The translations under genes were made by a program, and so were the position numbers. The notes under the pieces are model-generated. The model did not search any database. It was not told where the DNA came from and saw only the letters and a list, made by a program, of their open reading frames with translations. A DNA stretch of 64,000 bases from the NCBI GenBank assembly GCA_039654915.1, contig CM077594.1:110250893-110314892 (forward strand), written 5' to 3'. This DNA comes from Aquilaria yunnanensis. Taxonomy: Eukaryota > Streptophyta > Magnoliopsida > Malvales > Thymelaeaceae. Below, in pieces: positions 44,132-57,103 of the stretch (within the stretch, counting starts at the first letter, position 1; every line of letters begins with the position of its first letter).

Positions 44132-44743
44132 GCCCTAACAAGTGTTTATAAAACCATACTGGATCAAACAGTTTGAACTGTTCAACCATAAACCATTAAT
44201 CTTTGAGGCTTGGGTTCCACCTCAATTGCACTAAAGTCAAAATTGGTCAAGAACCAGTTGAAACCAGTAAACCTGGTAAAAACCACAAACCTGAAAAACC
44301 GTTCTAAACCGGTTGCTTAGGGAGTATGCAACCATGTGTTCCACTTCCACTTGCCAAGTTTGCCTTTTGATAACAGCAAGTCGGAATTCCAGAACTATGC
44401 ATCGGCAGAAGTGAGCATAAATATCTTGCTCTATTTAAATTTTTTCAAAGAAGTCAACAAGACCTAGAGAAGGAAGACAAAGATGCTCTAAAATTAGTGC
44501 TTGTGATGAGCTATTTATTGTATTTAGCAAAATACATACTCAGTCTTTATATTGTATGTATATTTGCATTTTAGTTGTGTTCTTTTCATTTGCACAATAA
44601 AGTCATTCAACATTTCATAAAATACAAATGGAAACATACAATGGACGACCAACCAACGGCTTAATCAGTTACACCGGTTGGACCATAAACCGAAAGCCTT
44701 AATGGTTTGAAGCATGGTTCAATTTTAAAAATATTGACCTAAC
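44132..44743. mobile_element. Small hAT-like element, about 596 bp
   Basis: Possible 8-bp flanks are GCCCTAAC (44132-44139) and GACCTAAC (44736-44743), with one mismatch. The inner ends are AAGTGTTTATAAAACCAT and the inverse of ATGGTTCAATTTTAAAAATATT. The subterminal regions carry repeated AACCGG/ACCATAAACC phrases in inverse orientation. No coding capacity. Confidence 0.5.
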
Positions 44744-45219
44744 TTCTGAAAGCTTCCAATTAGGTTACCATTCCAAGCTCGACTGCCACTGTTGATCGCC
44801 AGAAAATTAACCTCATCGATTCAACAAAATAGCCCCACCATTGAACTCCTTTTGTCGCCCTTATCCTAACGGTACCCACCAATTTCGCTATTTCCCCCGG
44901 TTTTCATTATATTTTTCCATTGTTTTCTTTATTACTCAACTTTCTTTCTCTAGAATTGTCACCCAAATGGAAAAATTGAATCTTGCCTGTGCTTCACCAG
45001 CCTTTCCTAAGCACAAACTTTCTCTTTCTAACCTTCTCTCTCTCTCTCTCTCACAGCTATTTCTTTGTTTCTTGCTAGATGACTTTGAAATGTCAAGATG
45101 ACTTCCAGTGTCAGCATTATTGCCGACAATTGCTGCAGGTCTAGCAACTCATCGAGCTTCATTCCTTTTATGTTCTCGCAAGTCGCACCACCTTTGTCAA
45201 CTTTGTTCTATTTCTTCAT
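44744..45219 (+). other. Unassigned transcript-like segment
   Basis: GC-richer than its neighbours. An ATG at 44969 opens MEKLNLACASPAF..., a Ser/Leu-rich frame of about 44 codons that could be a transit-peptide-like exon. Another frame from about 45100 reads LPVSALLPTIAAGLATHR. A small hAT element interrupts it at 45228. It may be a decayed gene, but no family is recognised. Confidence 0.3.
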
Positions 45220-45717
45220 TGCACAAGTAAGGGTATTCATTCAATTTATTTGGTTTAAATTGAACCAAATGAGTCAATTTATTCGGTCTTTGGTTTTGGA
45301 TGATAAAAAATTAAATAAACCGAATTAGCCTCTAAAATTGAATTTAAACCAAATTGAAATATTTCTTTTTAGTTTAAAACTGAATTAACCAAAAAAATGG
45401 AAGTGGGATTCTATGAGAAAGGAAATGAGATAGAGGTGTTGGTTTTCCTTCCAAATTTCATTCAATATATGAAATTAATTGTCCTTGACAAAAAAAAAAA
45501 CAAGAATCCAAGCTAATTTAGATTAGTCTGTAGCCTTATTGCTCATGAAAAAATTGAAAAAAAATCTAATAATAAAATATTTAGACCGAATTAACGAATA
45601 TTTAAAACCAAAATTAAAATTTTTGTTATTCGATTTTAACCAAATTATTGAATTGACCAAATCAAATTATCAAATTATTTCAGTTTGAACTGAATACTGA
45701 TCATTCCTATGCACAAG
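45220..45717. mobile_element. Small hAT element, 482 bp
   Basis: Perfect 8-bp duplication TGCACAAG at 45220-45227 and 45710-45717. The element starts TAAGGGTATTCATTCAATTT and ends AACTGAATACTGATCATTCCTA, the approximate inverse. The inside has 'ttcggt/aaaccaa' blocks typical of this hAT MITE type. It is non-coding. Confidence 0.85.
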
Positions 45718-47181
45718 AAACATAATCATTTATTTTTAAATTAAAGCATGGTCCAATCCTATAGAAACCCTCATAGGTTTCTTCTTGTTTTACTTAAAAG
45801 CCTGACTTGCTAAACCTCACATACGTATCCTATGTCCTAACAGTCAATCTAAGATATTTCCTTCTTCACTCTAACAACATGCCCCCAAGCTTTTCTTAAA
45901 AAATTACAAATTTGCCTCTAAATTTTGATAAAAGCTATTGAGCAAGTTACTAAGGTTGAAAAGGTATCAATTTAGTTACTGGAGGTAAAGATAACTGCAT
46001 TAAGTGTCATGTCAACATTTTCTCTATAAAAAAAAAATTTTATGATTGGTTTGACAAAACATTAAACTTTTAGGACTAGCTGAGTTAAAGATTATAAGTT
46101 TTATGATTTGTTTGAAAGATGAGAAGTTTTCGCACTTATTTGGAAAAATGAAGAAAAGTTTAGGACTTAAAGTGTAATTTCTGTTTTAGCTTTGATGATT
46201 ACGAAACAGGTGTCACAATCCCAAGGGGAGGAGTTAACGACTCACGAGTGTGATCCCACCCACACCCACTTAATATCTAGTTAGGCCGAGCTGGGCTTTT
46301 GGCGAGATTAGATGCCAGTAAATGGTCATAGTCTAGAGTCCAAAACAAAGTCTATAATAGAGGTTCGTGACAGAAGCCTGTTTCATGGCCCTCTTGGCAC
46401 TGCCAGCATTACCAAGCACTATCCCTTTGTATATATGGAATGGAATACTGATTCATCGCCTGATTTGCACTTGTCTATTTTGCATTTTAACTAGATTAGA
46501 TGTTTTCTATTTGCGTTTCCAAATTGGAAAATTTTGTGGGAGGGAAAAAAGGATAGAACAAAAAAATAAAATTGTGATCTAAATTACATAAAGTATTCTA
46601 GAAACAGGAATGGGAAGCAAAAAGAAAAAGCGACAACAAAAAATGGGAAAGTATTATTTTTTAAATTTTAAATAAATAAAAATGTTATAAAAATGATAGC
46701 AGAAACAAGAGAGCATGAGTAACGGTAAAAAATAAAAAGATTATGTAGCTTAAGTTGTGATGCGAGGAGGATCCGTTCAGATGGCGGAACGATTCGGCTG
46801 TCATTTCCCAACAAAAAGGAAAAGAAAGCATATTATATAAGAAGCTGTGAGCCGTCAGCCATGCCACAAAATGAACTCCATTTAGATTTGCCTCTTGTAG
46901 GACACTAATTGGTTTGATTTAGACTACATGTTTCACCTTGGAGCCTCTGTTTTGTTTGACATCGACGTTCCATATTGGCGTGACGTTAATGTTAGTTTGT
47001 GACCCGAAGTTGCATTGTTTTCTCAGCCAAATCCAAACGAAACCCACTTTCCTTTTTCCGCTGGTATGCATAAGTCCATTTCACAGAATAGCTTCCCCTG
47101 ATTCTCAAAGCTGTCCTGTCAAATATTAAGATCAAGTCACAATTAATCCTATCCTCTCGTCTCCCCTGTCAATTTCCAAAC
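45718..47181. other. Intergenic and PI-PLC upstream region, no gene seen
   Basis: AT-rich in 45720-46270, then moderately GC-rich up to the PI-PLC X gene. The last ~300 bases (46880-47181) are the likely promoter and leader of that gene. I see no secure TATA box. Confidence 0.45.
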
Positions 47182-48984
47182 ATGGGTTTTCTTCAAAAAT
47201 CCATTTTTATTTGTTCCATCTCCGTCATAGCCACCCTCGTCGCTTCGGCTTGCTCCAGTGGGCAGTGCAGGGTGGGTGTCATGGTTATCTATTTGTCCTC
47301 TGTTTTCCAATTTCTGGAATCGATCCGCTGTTAATTTGTTGTTTGCGCGAATGCAGTTGCTGGATGAATGCTCGTCGGACGGAGATTGCGAGGCGGGGCT
47401 TTATTGCTTCTCTTGCCCGATAGCTTTTTCGGTCTCTCGATGTGTCAGATCAAACATTACCGACCAGTTCAAGCTTCTGGTATGCACATCTCTTATCTCT
47501 TGTGTTTTTTTTTTCTCGTCACCGGAGACGAAGGCAAGGCAATTGCTGAAGTCGTGTCGTGTCACAGAACAAAAACCGGTTAACAGTTGAAGGTGATGGC
47601 GTCCGCTTACGTTCCGAGGAAGGTCCACAAACTGCACGTCACAAACTTTGTAGAATGCTAAAAGTATCAAAAAAATCACCGTAGTTATGGGCCTGAAACA
47701 ATTTGGTCACTATAGTTTTGATTGGTTTCAATTACCTCACTTAAGTCATAGCTTAAGCCTAAATTGATCACTAATGTTACAATTTGATGCTGAATACTCT
47801 ACTAGCCATTAAAAATCTAACGGTAAATGTGGAAAATTATTGGTTTTGAAATCTTGAGGTACTAATATAACTTTTAATAAACTTCAAAAACTTTGTATAA
47901 TTTATCATTTTCATTTATTTTATGTATCAACTACAGCATTGATTACCACCGGATCCACCATTGGTGACGAAGGCAATGTCGGAGGAGGTAGCATTGAATA
48001 TTACTATTTTCAAACAAAAAAATTGTCATATTAGAAAACAGATAATCACAAACATATCGATATTAGATAAGTGAGTTTCATTTGACTGAAATTCAAGTTT
48101 GCTGTAATATCATAATGCAATGAATGATTTAAATATCATTTTTAGAGAGACCATTAGTGAATCCGATGAATAATAAAGGTGATTGTTGCACAAAAAAATG
48201 AAAATAGTAAATTATATATACATAATTTCTGAAATTTATTAAAAATTACATGAGTGCCCCAAGATTTCAAAACCAATAATTTCTCACATTTACAGTTTAG
48301 GTTTTTAACGGTCGTTAGTGTATTTGATACTAAACTGTAATATTAATGGTCAATTTAGGTCTAAACTATGATTTTAATGATACAACTAGAACCACTCAAA
48401 ATTATTGTAACTAAATCAATCTAAACCCATAACTGTGATAAATATTTTGATGCTTTTCTATTAAAGAATTGTAGTCACTTTCTCTCAAGTCTCCAGGCGA
48501 ATATCGACTGGCTCACAGGTGGCTGGAAACGCACGACAGCGGGTGGGGTGGGGTCACTTTAATTTCATGGCATATTCGGTCACTCATGATTAAATTATTC
48601 CGTCCCACACCCTTCTACAGTTCTACAAGCTTTATTTATATTGAGCGAAATTAGCTTGAAAATAGGCCCAAATCAATCTAGGTCCATAAGCCTCAGATCA
48701 GCCCAAGCCAAGTGGTACACAAAATTGCATGTTTTTTTTAATATATATATATATATATATGTTTTTGCTGGTGAAGCTTGAGGATTGAGGATCTGATTCA
48801 GCTATGTTATTGATTTATAATATTATGGCTGGGCTGGGTAGAATAATTCTCTCCCTTTCAACAAGTATGCATTCCTGACAACCCACAATGCCTATGCCAT
48901 CGATGGATACCCAATCCACACCGGTGTTCCCCGTCTCACCATCACCAATCAAGAAGACAGCGTCACCCAGCAGCTCAATGTAAA

Positions 48985-49021
<37 letters not shown>

Positions 49022-50424
49022 GTCTCAGGTTTTGATTTCGGGCTTTAATGGCTTATTCTCCCCTGGCACGGCAGAATGGAGCCCGTGCACTGATGCTTGA
49101 TACATATGATTTTGACGGAGATGTTTGGATGTGCCATTCATTCGGTGGCAAATGCTACGATTACACTGCTTTTGTAAGTTCATAATTGGTACTTGAACAA
49201 CACGTTCTTTGGTTTAGGGTTACCTTATTTTATTTTATGTGGCAGGGGCCTGCAATCGACTTTTTAAAGGAAATAGAAGCATTCATGTCAGCAAATCCAG
49301 CGGAGATCCTGACAATAATCTTAGAAGACTATGTTCAAGCCCCAAATGGGCTGACAAAAGTGTTCGCTGATGCCGGGTTGATGAAATACTGGTTCCCCGT
49401 CTCCAACATGCCCAAAAATGGAGGAGACTGGCCTCTTGTCAGTGACATGGTTGCTAGTAACCAGAGGCTACTTGTCTTCACTTCCATACGGTCTAAGGAA
49501 GCGAGTGAGCGAATAGCCTATCAGTGGAATTACATGGTAGAAAATCAGTGTAAGTACCAAGTCTTGTGCTGAGACTTCCTTTCCATACTAGGATCTCATG
49601 ATAATTCATTGACGATGAAGATGTCCTCTGTAGACCACTGAAGCTGAAAGTGTTGGTTCAACGTTTTGCAGATGGGGATGGAGGAATGCACGCAGGAAGT
49701 TGTCCAAACAGGGCGGAATCATCACCACTTAACGACACAAGCAAGTCACTGGTACTGGTGAACTACTTCACCTCAGTTCCAATAAAGGCAATGACTTGTG
49801 AACACAACTCAGGAGAGCTCATCAACATGCTTCATACTTGCTATGGTGCGGCCGCCAACCGTTGGGCTAACTTTGTAGCTGTTGATTACTACAAGGTAAG
49901 AGTAGTGCATCATACAAGATTATCAACCTGTAAATGCAACCTGCATATATATTGGTTTCACTGTGTATGCTGATCTTGTGACCAGTGAGTTAATTTGCTA
50001 GTAGTCCTCATTTATCGTCATCTCATGACACAAAGCAGCCATTGTTTATGGTAATGCACGGTTTAACAACATTCATCCATCACAATACTACTGTCATTTC
50101 GTTCCTGCGAGTGGCGTTTGTTGTTTAAAATGCTGTTTCTCTGTGTCATACAGAGGAGTGAAGGAGGGGGTTCTTTTCAAGCTGTGGATACTTTGAATGG
50201 GAAGCTTTTATGTGGATGTGATGATGTACATGCTTGTCTGGTAAGCTAAGCTCATTCTTTTTCTGGAAGGACAGAAATTATGATTAAAAAAACACAAGAC
50301 GCTCGAAATGCTCTAAGTAAGAAGGAAGGAAACATTTTAAAAAAATAATAATAATAATAAATAATTTGAAATTTCCTTTCCCTTGCAGCCGGGATCAAGT
50401 TCAGGAGCTTGTACACCAAATTAA
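47182..50424 (+). CDS. Secreted PI-PLC X-domain-containing protein (At5g67130-like)
   Basis: Eight exons: 47182-47271, 47357-47479, 48842-48979, 49075-49173, 49246-49549, 49672-49895, 50154-50240, 50389-50424, giving 366 aa with all junctions in frame. A signal peptide (about residues 1-23) is followed by a small Cys-rich module (CSSDGDCEAGLYCFSC). The PLC X-type TIM barrel comes next, with both catalytic histidines in place: His86 in LTTHNAYA and His138 in WMCHSF. LDTYDFDGD and ILEDYVQAPNGL are also present. The C-terminal part has NMLHTCYGAAANRW and GSFQAVDTLNGKLLCGC. Family members act outside the cell and cleave phosphoinositide-type or GPI-like substrates; the exact substrate is not known to me. 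It ends at GACTPN without the hydrophobic GPI tail of some longer relatives (about 420 aa), so a soluble secreted form is likely. Confidence 0.93.
47656..48463. mobile_element. TIR element inside intron 2 of the PI-PLC X gene
   Basis: About 800 bp. The left arm (from GCTAAAAGTATCAAAA, through TAGTTATGGG, CCTAAATTGATCACTAATGTTAC and TTAAAAATCTAACGG) is the inverse of the right arm ending CATAACTGTGATAAATATTTTGATGCTTTTC. The arms are about 170-230 bp. It explains much of this unusually long 1.36-kb intron. The target duplication was not resolved. Confidence 0.72.
48734..49025. repeat. Microsatellites around exon 3 of the PI-PLC X gene
   Basis: A (TA)n run lies at about 48739-48760 before exon 3. 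A (TC)n run of about 35 bases with GTCTC interruptions lies at 48987-49025 in the intron after it. Confidence 0.85.
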
Positions 50425-52011
50425 GCCCAGGTCATAACAATTCGCCCCGTCAAGCAGATAAGGAGTTAATAATTGGAAGTTGTTTCCAACTATGAATGGG
50501 CTAAACCCATGTAGTTATGCATACCAATTATTCTTCTAACTCGTTCATAATCGTTCAATCCAGCAGGCAGCAGCAGCCCGTTACATTTATGGGCCTCTCT
50601 GGCGCAATAACTGAAGGCCGAAATAGGTCCAATCGGCTTTTGGTCCTAGAGAATCAGTGATTTGGCTGCATAGAAACAGGAAGGAAAAACCAATAGAATT
50701 AGAACTGGATATAATATAATTGATGTGCAACAAGTATCAATCTATTTAATTGTTTGTTTATTTATACTAAATGCAGAGATTATTCTAAAGGGATCAACCG
50801 GGTTACAATTATGCGATGGTAGCGCATTAAGGTGCTATAGCATGTTCTACTGTTTGACCAGTGGGCTACAGATGAATTATAATCTAAATTAGAAAAATAC
50901 CTTTTAGCAAATATTTTTTTTCTTTTTTGGTTCTGATTTATGATTTAGCGTTGTAGCTAGTAGGACACAAACAAAATAATGTTTATCCAATCTTTTCCCC
51001 TTTTTTTTCTTTTTCTGTTATTTTTCCTCAAACAAACAGGCCATTAAGATTGTTTATAATAGGTAGGAATCTTTCAAGTTGAGAGGGCCAATTAAGGGTC
51101 ATTTCATAAATATATTTGTCATCCTCAAAATCTGGATTCAATGAGGTTTTTCCATGAAATGTTTCTGGCTATTTTATATATCCTTGCAATTTCAAACAAC
51201 TTTGTAGCTAGTTAGGGTTCAAGTGCTGGTCGAGCCTTTGAGCACCGACGTGCATGTGTGAAGCTTAATAATAAAGAATTAAGGTCACGGACGTTGTATT
51301 AATTAGTCAACGTTTCATTAGACTATATACATATAACCATGCAACAATACTGGTGCTGTCAGTATCATTTCCAGTGATTTTTTTTCCCTAATTTTAATTT
51401 CTGGGTCAAATGCTCTGCTCGAGGGGTCAAATTAATCCTAGCTAGCTAGTATTAAGCGTTAAATTAACTAATAGTATTAATTAATTTCACCAGGCATCGA
51501 TCATTAACTTAATTTAGTAGTCTTAAGCTGTGAATGGATCCAGTTATGTGTGTGAATATATACATATAGAGTAGTTTAATTTAATGCAAAGCATGTGAGT
51601 TGGTAAGTTAGGAGGCATCTCACACATGGTTAGCCTTTGTTTAGATAACAATAAAAGCACCATTATGCCCCTCCATGATTGGATCACCCTAGATTTGCTT
51701 CACTGATTAACCAACCAAAATACCGTATACAATCAATTAATTAATTAAATCTACGCTTTTTCTATTTCTTCCATATGATGCCGCCTAACCCCAACAGCTG
51801 TTAACTAATGGCCTTCATGTTATCACTGATCCGCGAAAAACTTGCATCAAATTCAAAAAAAACTAGGTTTCTAAGCTCAGATCAAACCGATCGAAGCTCA
51901 TGTGTGTGAGTAATTAACCTTGACACGGCTCATGCAAAATAATGAAAATGTGAAAGATTAAAAATTAAGGGCTCAGTAATCTTGGATATAATGTTTTATA
52001 TGATTTCTTTC
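50425..52011. other. 3' flank of PI-PLC X gene and intergenic DNA, no gene seen
   Basis: The first few hundred bases are the likely 3' UTR. The rest is AT-rich with no frame of family character, tRNA or clear transposon end. Confidence 0.5.
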
Positions 52012-52019
52012 TTTTTTTT

Positions 52020-52050
<31 letters not shown>

Positions 52051-52055
52051 GGGGG
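52012..52055. repeat. Homopolymer junction T18 followed by G26
   Basis: Eighteen T (52012-52029) run directly into twenty-six G (52030-52055). It is a possible G-quadruplex former and also a place where sequencing or assembly is unreliable. Confidence 0.9.
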
Positions 52056-53365
52056 CAGGTGTACGTTGATATATCCATCTAATCTATTCAACAAACAAAA
52101 CGGTAAAACGGGTAACTATGCCACTCATCTTTCAGCTAAAAAGACAAATCACCCATTGTTTTATTTTTTTTAATTTAAATCTGTCATCAATGTTTTTATT
52201 CCACAGGGCAAATAAGCTACAACAAGTGAATGTATGTGTGCTAATATTGATACCTTCTCATGTGTGTGTTAGTAAGTAGGCTTTTCTGCCATACAAGTGT
52301 ACGTGGTGCAAAAGTCTCATTAATTGTTTCTCATCCTAATTGTTGGCTAAGAACATTTAAGTAAAGTTAAACCAATTAACTTTTAGCCATATTACTTTAT
52401 CTTTAGCAGCCCATGTTTTAGTGCATATTGCTTTTTTTCTCGTGATGACTTTTCCTTATGGACGGATAACTATCCAGACCAAATTTTGGTCATTGTAGTC
52501 TTTGACTGTTTAGTTAAATGATATTAATACAGATGCATTTTTCATTAGAAACGAAAGATGTTAAGAATTTAGTTAGACTTTAATCTCAAATTTATTTAAT
52601 TCAAATCAAAACAAGCAAAATTAGAACCCAAACCTACAAATGGAAAAAAAAAAAAACACTCTTATAATTAACACTTTTTAATGAGTAATTATCCCCTAAC
52701 ATATTATATTAGTGGAGTATTTATCAATCTTTTAATTGAAAGCATCAACAACATATTTGCTCAAAAAAGACAATTCTGGGTCATTTATCGCCGTTGACCT
52801 AAGATAAGTTGCATATTTACCTCTTTTTACCACAAATGAGAGCATAAAATTAAAGTTGTAGATGTAGATATATGTATTGTTGAAAAGCATTTGGTTTGGG
52901 GACGTAAACGGGGTGGTGGGACGAGGATGCAGAACAGTAGAAGAGAGCAATTCCTTTTGTTGTACCGAAAGAAGATGGGGTGTGGACAGATTAAGTGACT
53001 GGTACTTGTCAATCGTCAAGAATCGTACAAAAGGACGATTGGGCTACGATCTGTGCCCACGAGGGGGCAACGTGCACCCTCCTCGCCCTTGAACAGGATG
53101 TTTAAATTCTAGCCCCACCCCTTCACATGCGTCGCCCCGCCCTCGCCCTCGCCCTCGCCCTCGCCCCTCGCCCTCGTCCTGCCCTAGCTAGCTACTATAA
53201 TCTCCGTCTGCCCACTTTCCTCCCTTCTCAGTTAACTTAATTCCACATAAATACAGCAGTGGATGATCGACAGATTAATGGGCTTTAATTTCCCTAAAAT
53301 GGCCTCTGAAAAATAATGGATTTTCCCTACAAAACTGCAAATCATCATTTTTCCTGAGTTAAACG

Positions 53366-53399
<34 letters not shown>

Positions 53400-56300
53400 C
53401 AGGCACTGGTAGTTAACTTAAGCATACTATATCAAAACAAAAAGGATCCAGGTAGGGGACCCCTTAAACACATGGGAGGTTCGTGGGGGTGGGGGTGACT
53501 GCCCTTCCTCTAGCTTCTGCCCTCGAGACGGCAAGCCCCGAGAATCTTTTCTGAATTGTTTGTTGGGAGCACATATTTGGGGCAAAGTTTTCGCCTCTTT
53601 GCACTCGCATTATGATTAAGACTTTGTACTAATATTAGTCTGTTTAGTCGATTTGAACTAATAATCTTGGTCCTAGCTCGATCTGTAGTTGTTACTGGTT
53701 TTTGTGTGTCCAGTTACTTGTGAAGAGCAGAAAATAATTAAGTTACTTTTAATTAATCAAGTTCGACCGACAATTAATATGACTTAATTACGATCATGTT
53801 TACGGCAGAGAGAGATGGCCCATATAAGAAACAACATATATGCATGCATCCTTTTTTAAGTTTTTGTCTCGACCCCCAGGAGCAGGAGTATTTTACACTT
53901 CACTTATTTATTTATCTAATTTCCAATTAAATAGTACTTATGTTGGGCTGTATGATTCGTTATATATTCTCATGTTATATTACTTGCATATCATATATTA
54001 GTAAAAGTCTTGTGACATTAATTAGCATCTTGACTTAAAAAAGTTGTATTCAGCGAGTCTATGATCTTAAAATTAAATGTCCACAATTTTTTTTATTTAT
54101 AAAATCGATGATAATCGGTAGAATAGTATATCTGTAATTTTAAAAATGTGATATTATATGCAGTGATAATAGTATATCTCAATGCGCCTATTTTGGCATA
54201 TAATATTATATCTTAATTTATTTGTATAATAGTATATGTCTGGGAGCAAATTAGAGGAGAGGTTAGTTAGCTAGTTTGGGTTATAAGGATCAAAAATTCG
54301 TTAAGAGTAATAAAACAAGAAATGATTGAAGTATTTGCATGAAAGATTGATGTGCTCCTTTATGGAATTATTAATCAATAATGTTGCCTGTTTTGAGCCA
54401 CTGGAGGAGGAGAATGCTTCACAGATCAGACGCAATCTTTTCTGTTTACAAGTCCGGATCCCCGGAGTGGCCCATTGGAGAACCCACGTTGTCCAGAAAC
54501 GTTTGTTCCTTTAACTGTACATGTTTTTAACTTGAGTTTCCGTAATTTCAATTAGGTCCTTGAAGAAGTTCGTATACTGCGTTTGGACCACTGGACTTTT
54601 GGAAGCCCTGGTTAATCCTACCCTTCACAAGTTCACATAGCTTTACCTAGGTGAAAGGGCGCTCATTGTGACTGCAATATATATGTTTTTGGAGGATTGA
54701 TCCTAACAAAACAAAGTCTGAGGAGCAATAGGATAAAAACCAATATTTTAGGTTCTTGCATACAATGAATATGGGGGGTTAGTTGTCCGCTATTAAAGAA
54801 TGAGTACCATAAAAGTACAATACAATATCTTAAAGGACCTATTTTGAGATTCCACCATCTCTCTATTTTGGTCTGTTGACATTTTCTTGAACTGGGCCTT
54901 TTACTGTTTATTTGTGGCCCAATTTAAATCTACAATAATTTAACATGTAATTTGTACACACGCACAAACATATATATTATATATTTCTTAATACGGTAAA
55001 TAAAAGAGGGAGAGGAACGAGGGAGCAAAATTGGGTATCCTCTCTCTGGCGAGGTTTGACTCCTTGCTCCCTAAGGCGTGGCCCTAGCTAGAGCCTAAAG
55101 CCCTAGAGCTAGGGCGCAGAGCAGGGCGGGGTTGTAAGTACCAACCAGTTTGGTACAGTAATTTAAATTTTTGGCCGCCTGCCTCAGTTCAGTTCACCCT
55201 TCAGCTGCCTCGCCTCGCCTCGCCTCGCCCCTGTCTCTTTAATGCTGGCTAGTTTGGTAGCAGCATTTAGTTGATCTGTCTAATTACATTTCTTAATTCT
55301 TACTCTATAGTATATGCGTCTGAAGGAAAACCATTCTTCCAGCCTTTTTACTTATAACACGCATTTTTAGCAAGTAAAGGAAAGCTGAATATCACAGTTA
55401 TGTCATTTTTTCACTCAAGGTCATTTATCTCATTAATTATTATAAAACAAATATATCAATGAGAAAATGTAGATCCAGCTTTTCTTGGGAAGAGGGGGCT
55501 ACCCTAATTCCATTATCATAAAAAACGTTTTGACCAATTTAAGGGGGCAAGCCGAGGAACATTGCGTGTTGACAATATAAAAGCAAGCCAACAAATTAGA
55601 AACTACTAGATGCTCGCTAATTTATACGTACACCAGTATTCTGATAATAATTATGGTTGTGCAATGCTGCATTCCCAATTTTGCCGAATTGGAAGTTAAG
55701 CTGCCGGGTCGGGTCAACCGGAGGTCGATGGTTAGCTTGCAAAGAGACAAGAAAAGCGGTGGAAGGAGATAGTCCTCCTCCTTCGGTGGGTGGATGGGAG
55801 TGAAACTGGGGAAGGGTAGGGAAAGGCAGCGGAAAAGTGAGGGGTTGGGGTTGGGGTTGGGAAGGAAGGAGACAAAAAAAGCCATCAAATCGAGAGGGGC
55901 GAATAAAAACAAGTGCACGTGGAGGAGGAGGCCACACGTGCAGGGGATCATCATAAGGGGGGGCGGGGCCCCTCCCCTGCTGCTTTAATAGATTTTCTAC
56001 TTGTTTCTTATACTCCACTAGCACTGTGCCTCTTCCCTAATACGTCAACTGCTACCCGACAACCCAACTGACATTCTCTTCATTTTCTTATTCCACGCCC
56101 GCCCATGGCCCCCCCGCCCTTCCCCTTACACCCACACCCACCAAAATCAAAATACATACGCTGGTAATGGTATGGTAGTATATATCATCAATTAAATATT
56201 TGCCTCTTATTTTCCTAAAGAAGATCCGAAAACACATTTCGCATTTTCATTTGTTCAATGATGCCATGAAGAATGTTTATAAAATTGTTCATTTATCTAG

Positions 56301-57103
56301 AAATCAATGTCAGAAGCAGGGATAGATCACATTCCTGTTGTTACGAAGTTGAGAAAAAGATTAGCAGATATTTGGATGTAGCTATTAGGAGATGGAGACA
56401 CATGTGATCCATGAAGCCCCAATACTATATCATCATCATCATCATGGATTGATTGTCTCGCATCATGATCAGGTGGGGCCAGCAGCAAACAGCTTAGCTG
56501 ATCCATGAAATCGATCGATCCTTGCAGCTGCACCATCTTCCTATCTTCGGCCGCCTCCTTACAGATCCTACTTATCATCCGTCCAATAATTCACCTAATC
56601 CATATATAACCCAGCCAGGCCACCTGCCCTACGCACTAATTAATTATCTCCATATTTTCTATTGGTTACTGAATATAAATATTATTTATATATGCACATT
56701 ACCAGTTTCATGATTTACATCAATAAATTACAAAAAAATAAATCAATAAATTATCAGCTGACGTGGCTGTCTTATGACAAATTACTAGCTACCTTGTTTT
56801 CGACTTTTGTCGCCAGTATATGGTGGCTTGTCTTGGTACCCGCCGGACGGTGACTCCAACAAATAAATGTGAGGAATTTGGATCCCTGGGGTGTTCAGAA
56901 ATGAATTTTACTTTAAAGCCTAAAACCCCACCCATTCTCTTTTCTGTTTTAATTTTCACATTCTAAAAAATTAAGGAATCTGACCATTACCAATAATTTA
57001 ACACGCATTTGTTGGTACACAATAAGTGCATTTAAATATAATACTTGTACATTTGATTCGTTGTTGTAAAATGTGGATTATATATTAAATCAAGGCAAGG
57101 ATA
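52056..57103. other. Long intergenic region with simple repeats, no convincing gene
   Basis: Simple repeats include a CCCTCG-type array (about 53118-53180), (TA)n at 53368-53397, and CCTCG repeats at 55207-55230. Three GGGGTT units occur at about 55842-55860, and (ATC)n at about 56428-56446. A minus-strand frame at 56578-56327 (MISRICKEAAEDRK..., with an Asp run made by the ATC repeat) and one at 56024-55617 (Pro-rich) have no recognised family or splice context. They are left uncalled. Confidence 0.5.
53118..53180. repeat. GC-rich CCCTCG hexamer array
   Basis: About seven tandem units of CGCCCT with small variations, inside a locally GC-rich block (53040-53190). It contrasts strongly with the AT-rich surroundings. 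Confidence 0.85.

Noticed and set aside
50805..50880. tRNA-like phrase GCGATGGTAGCGCATTAAGG
   Set aside because: No acceptor stem, T-arm or consistent cloverleaf could be formed.
55842..55860. GGGGTT repeats considered as telomere-like sequence
   Set aside because: Only about three units, and the unit is not the usual plant TTTAGGG repeat. It is better seen as a simple G-rich patch.
56327..56578. Minus-strand 83-codon frame with an Asp run
   Set aside because: The Asp run is a translated ATC microsatellite, there is no recognisable domain, and no splice partner was found.
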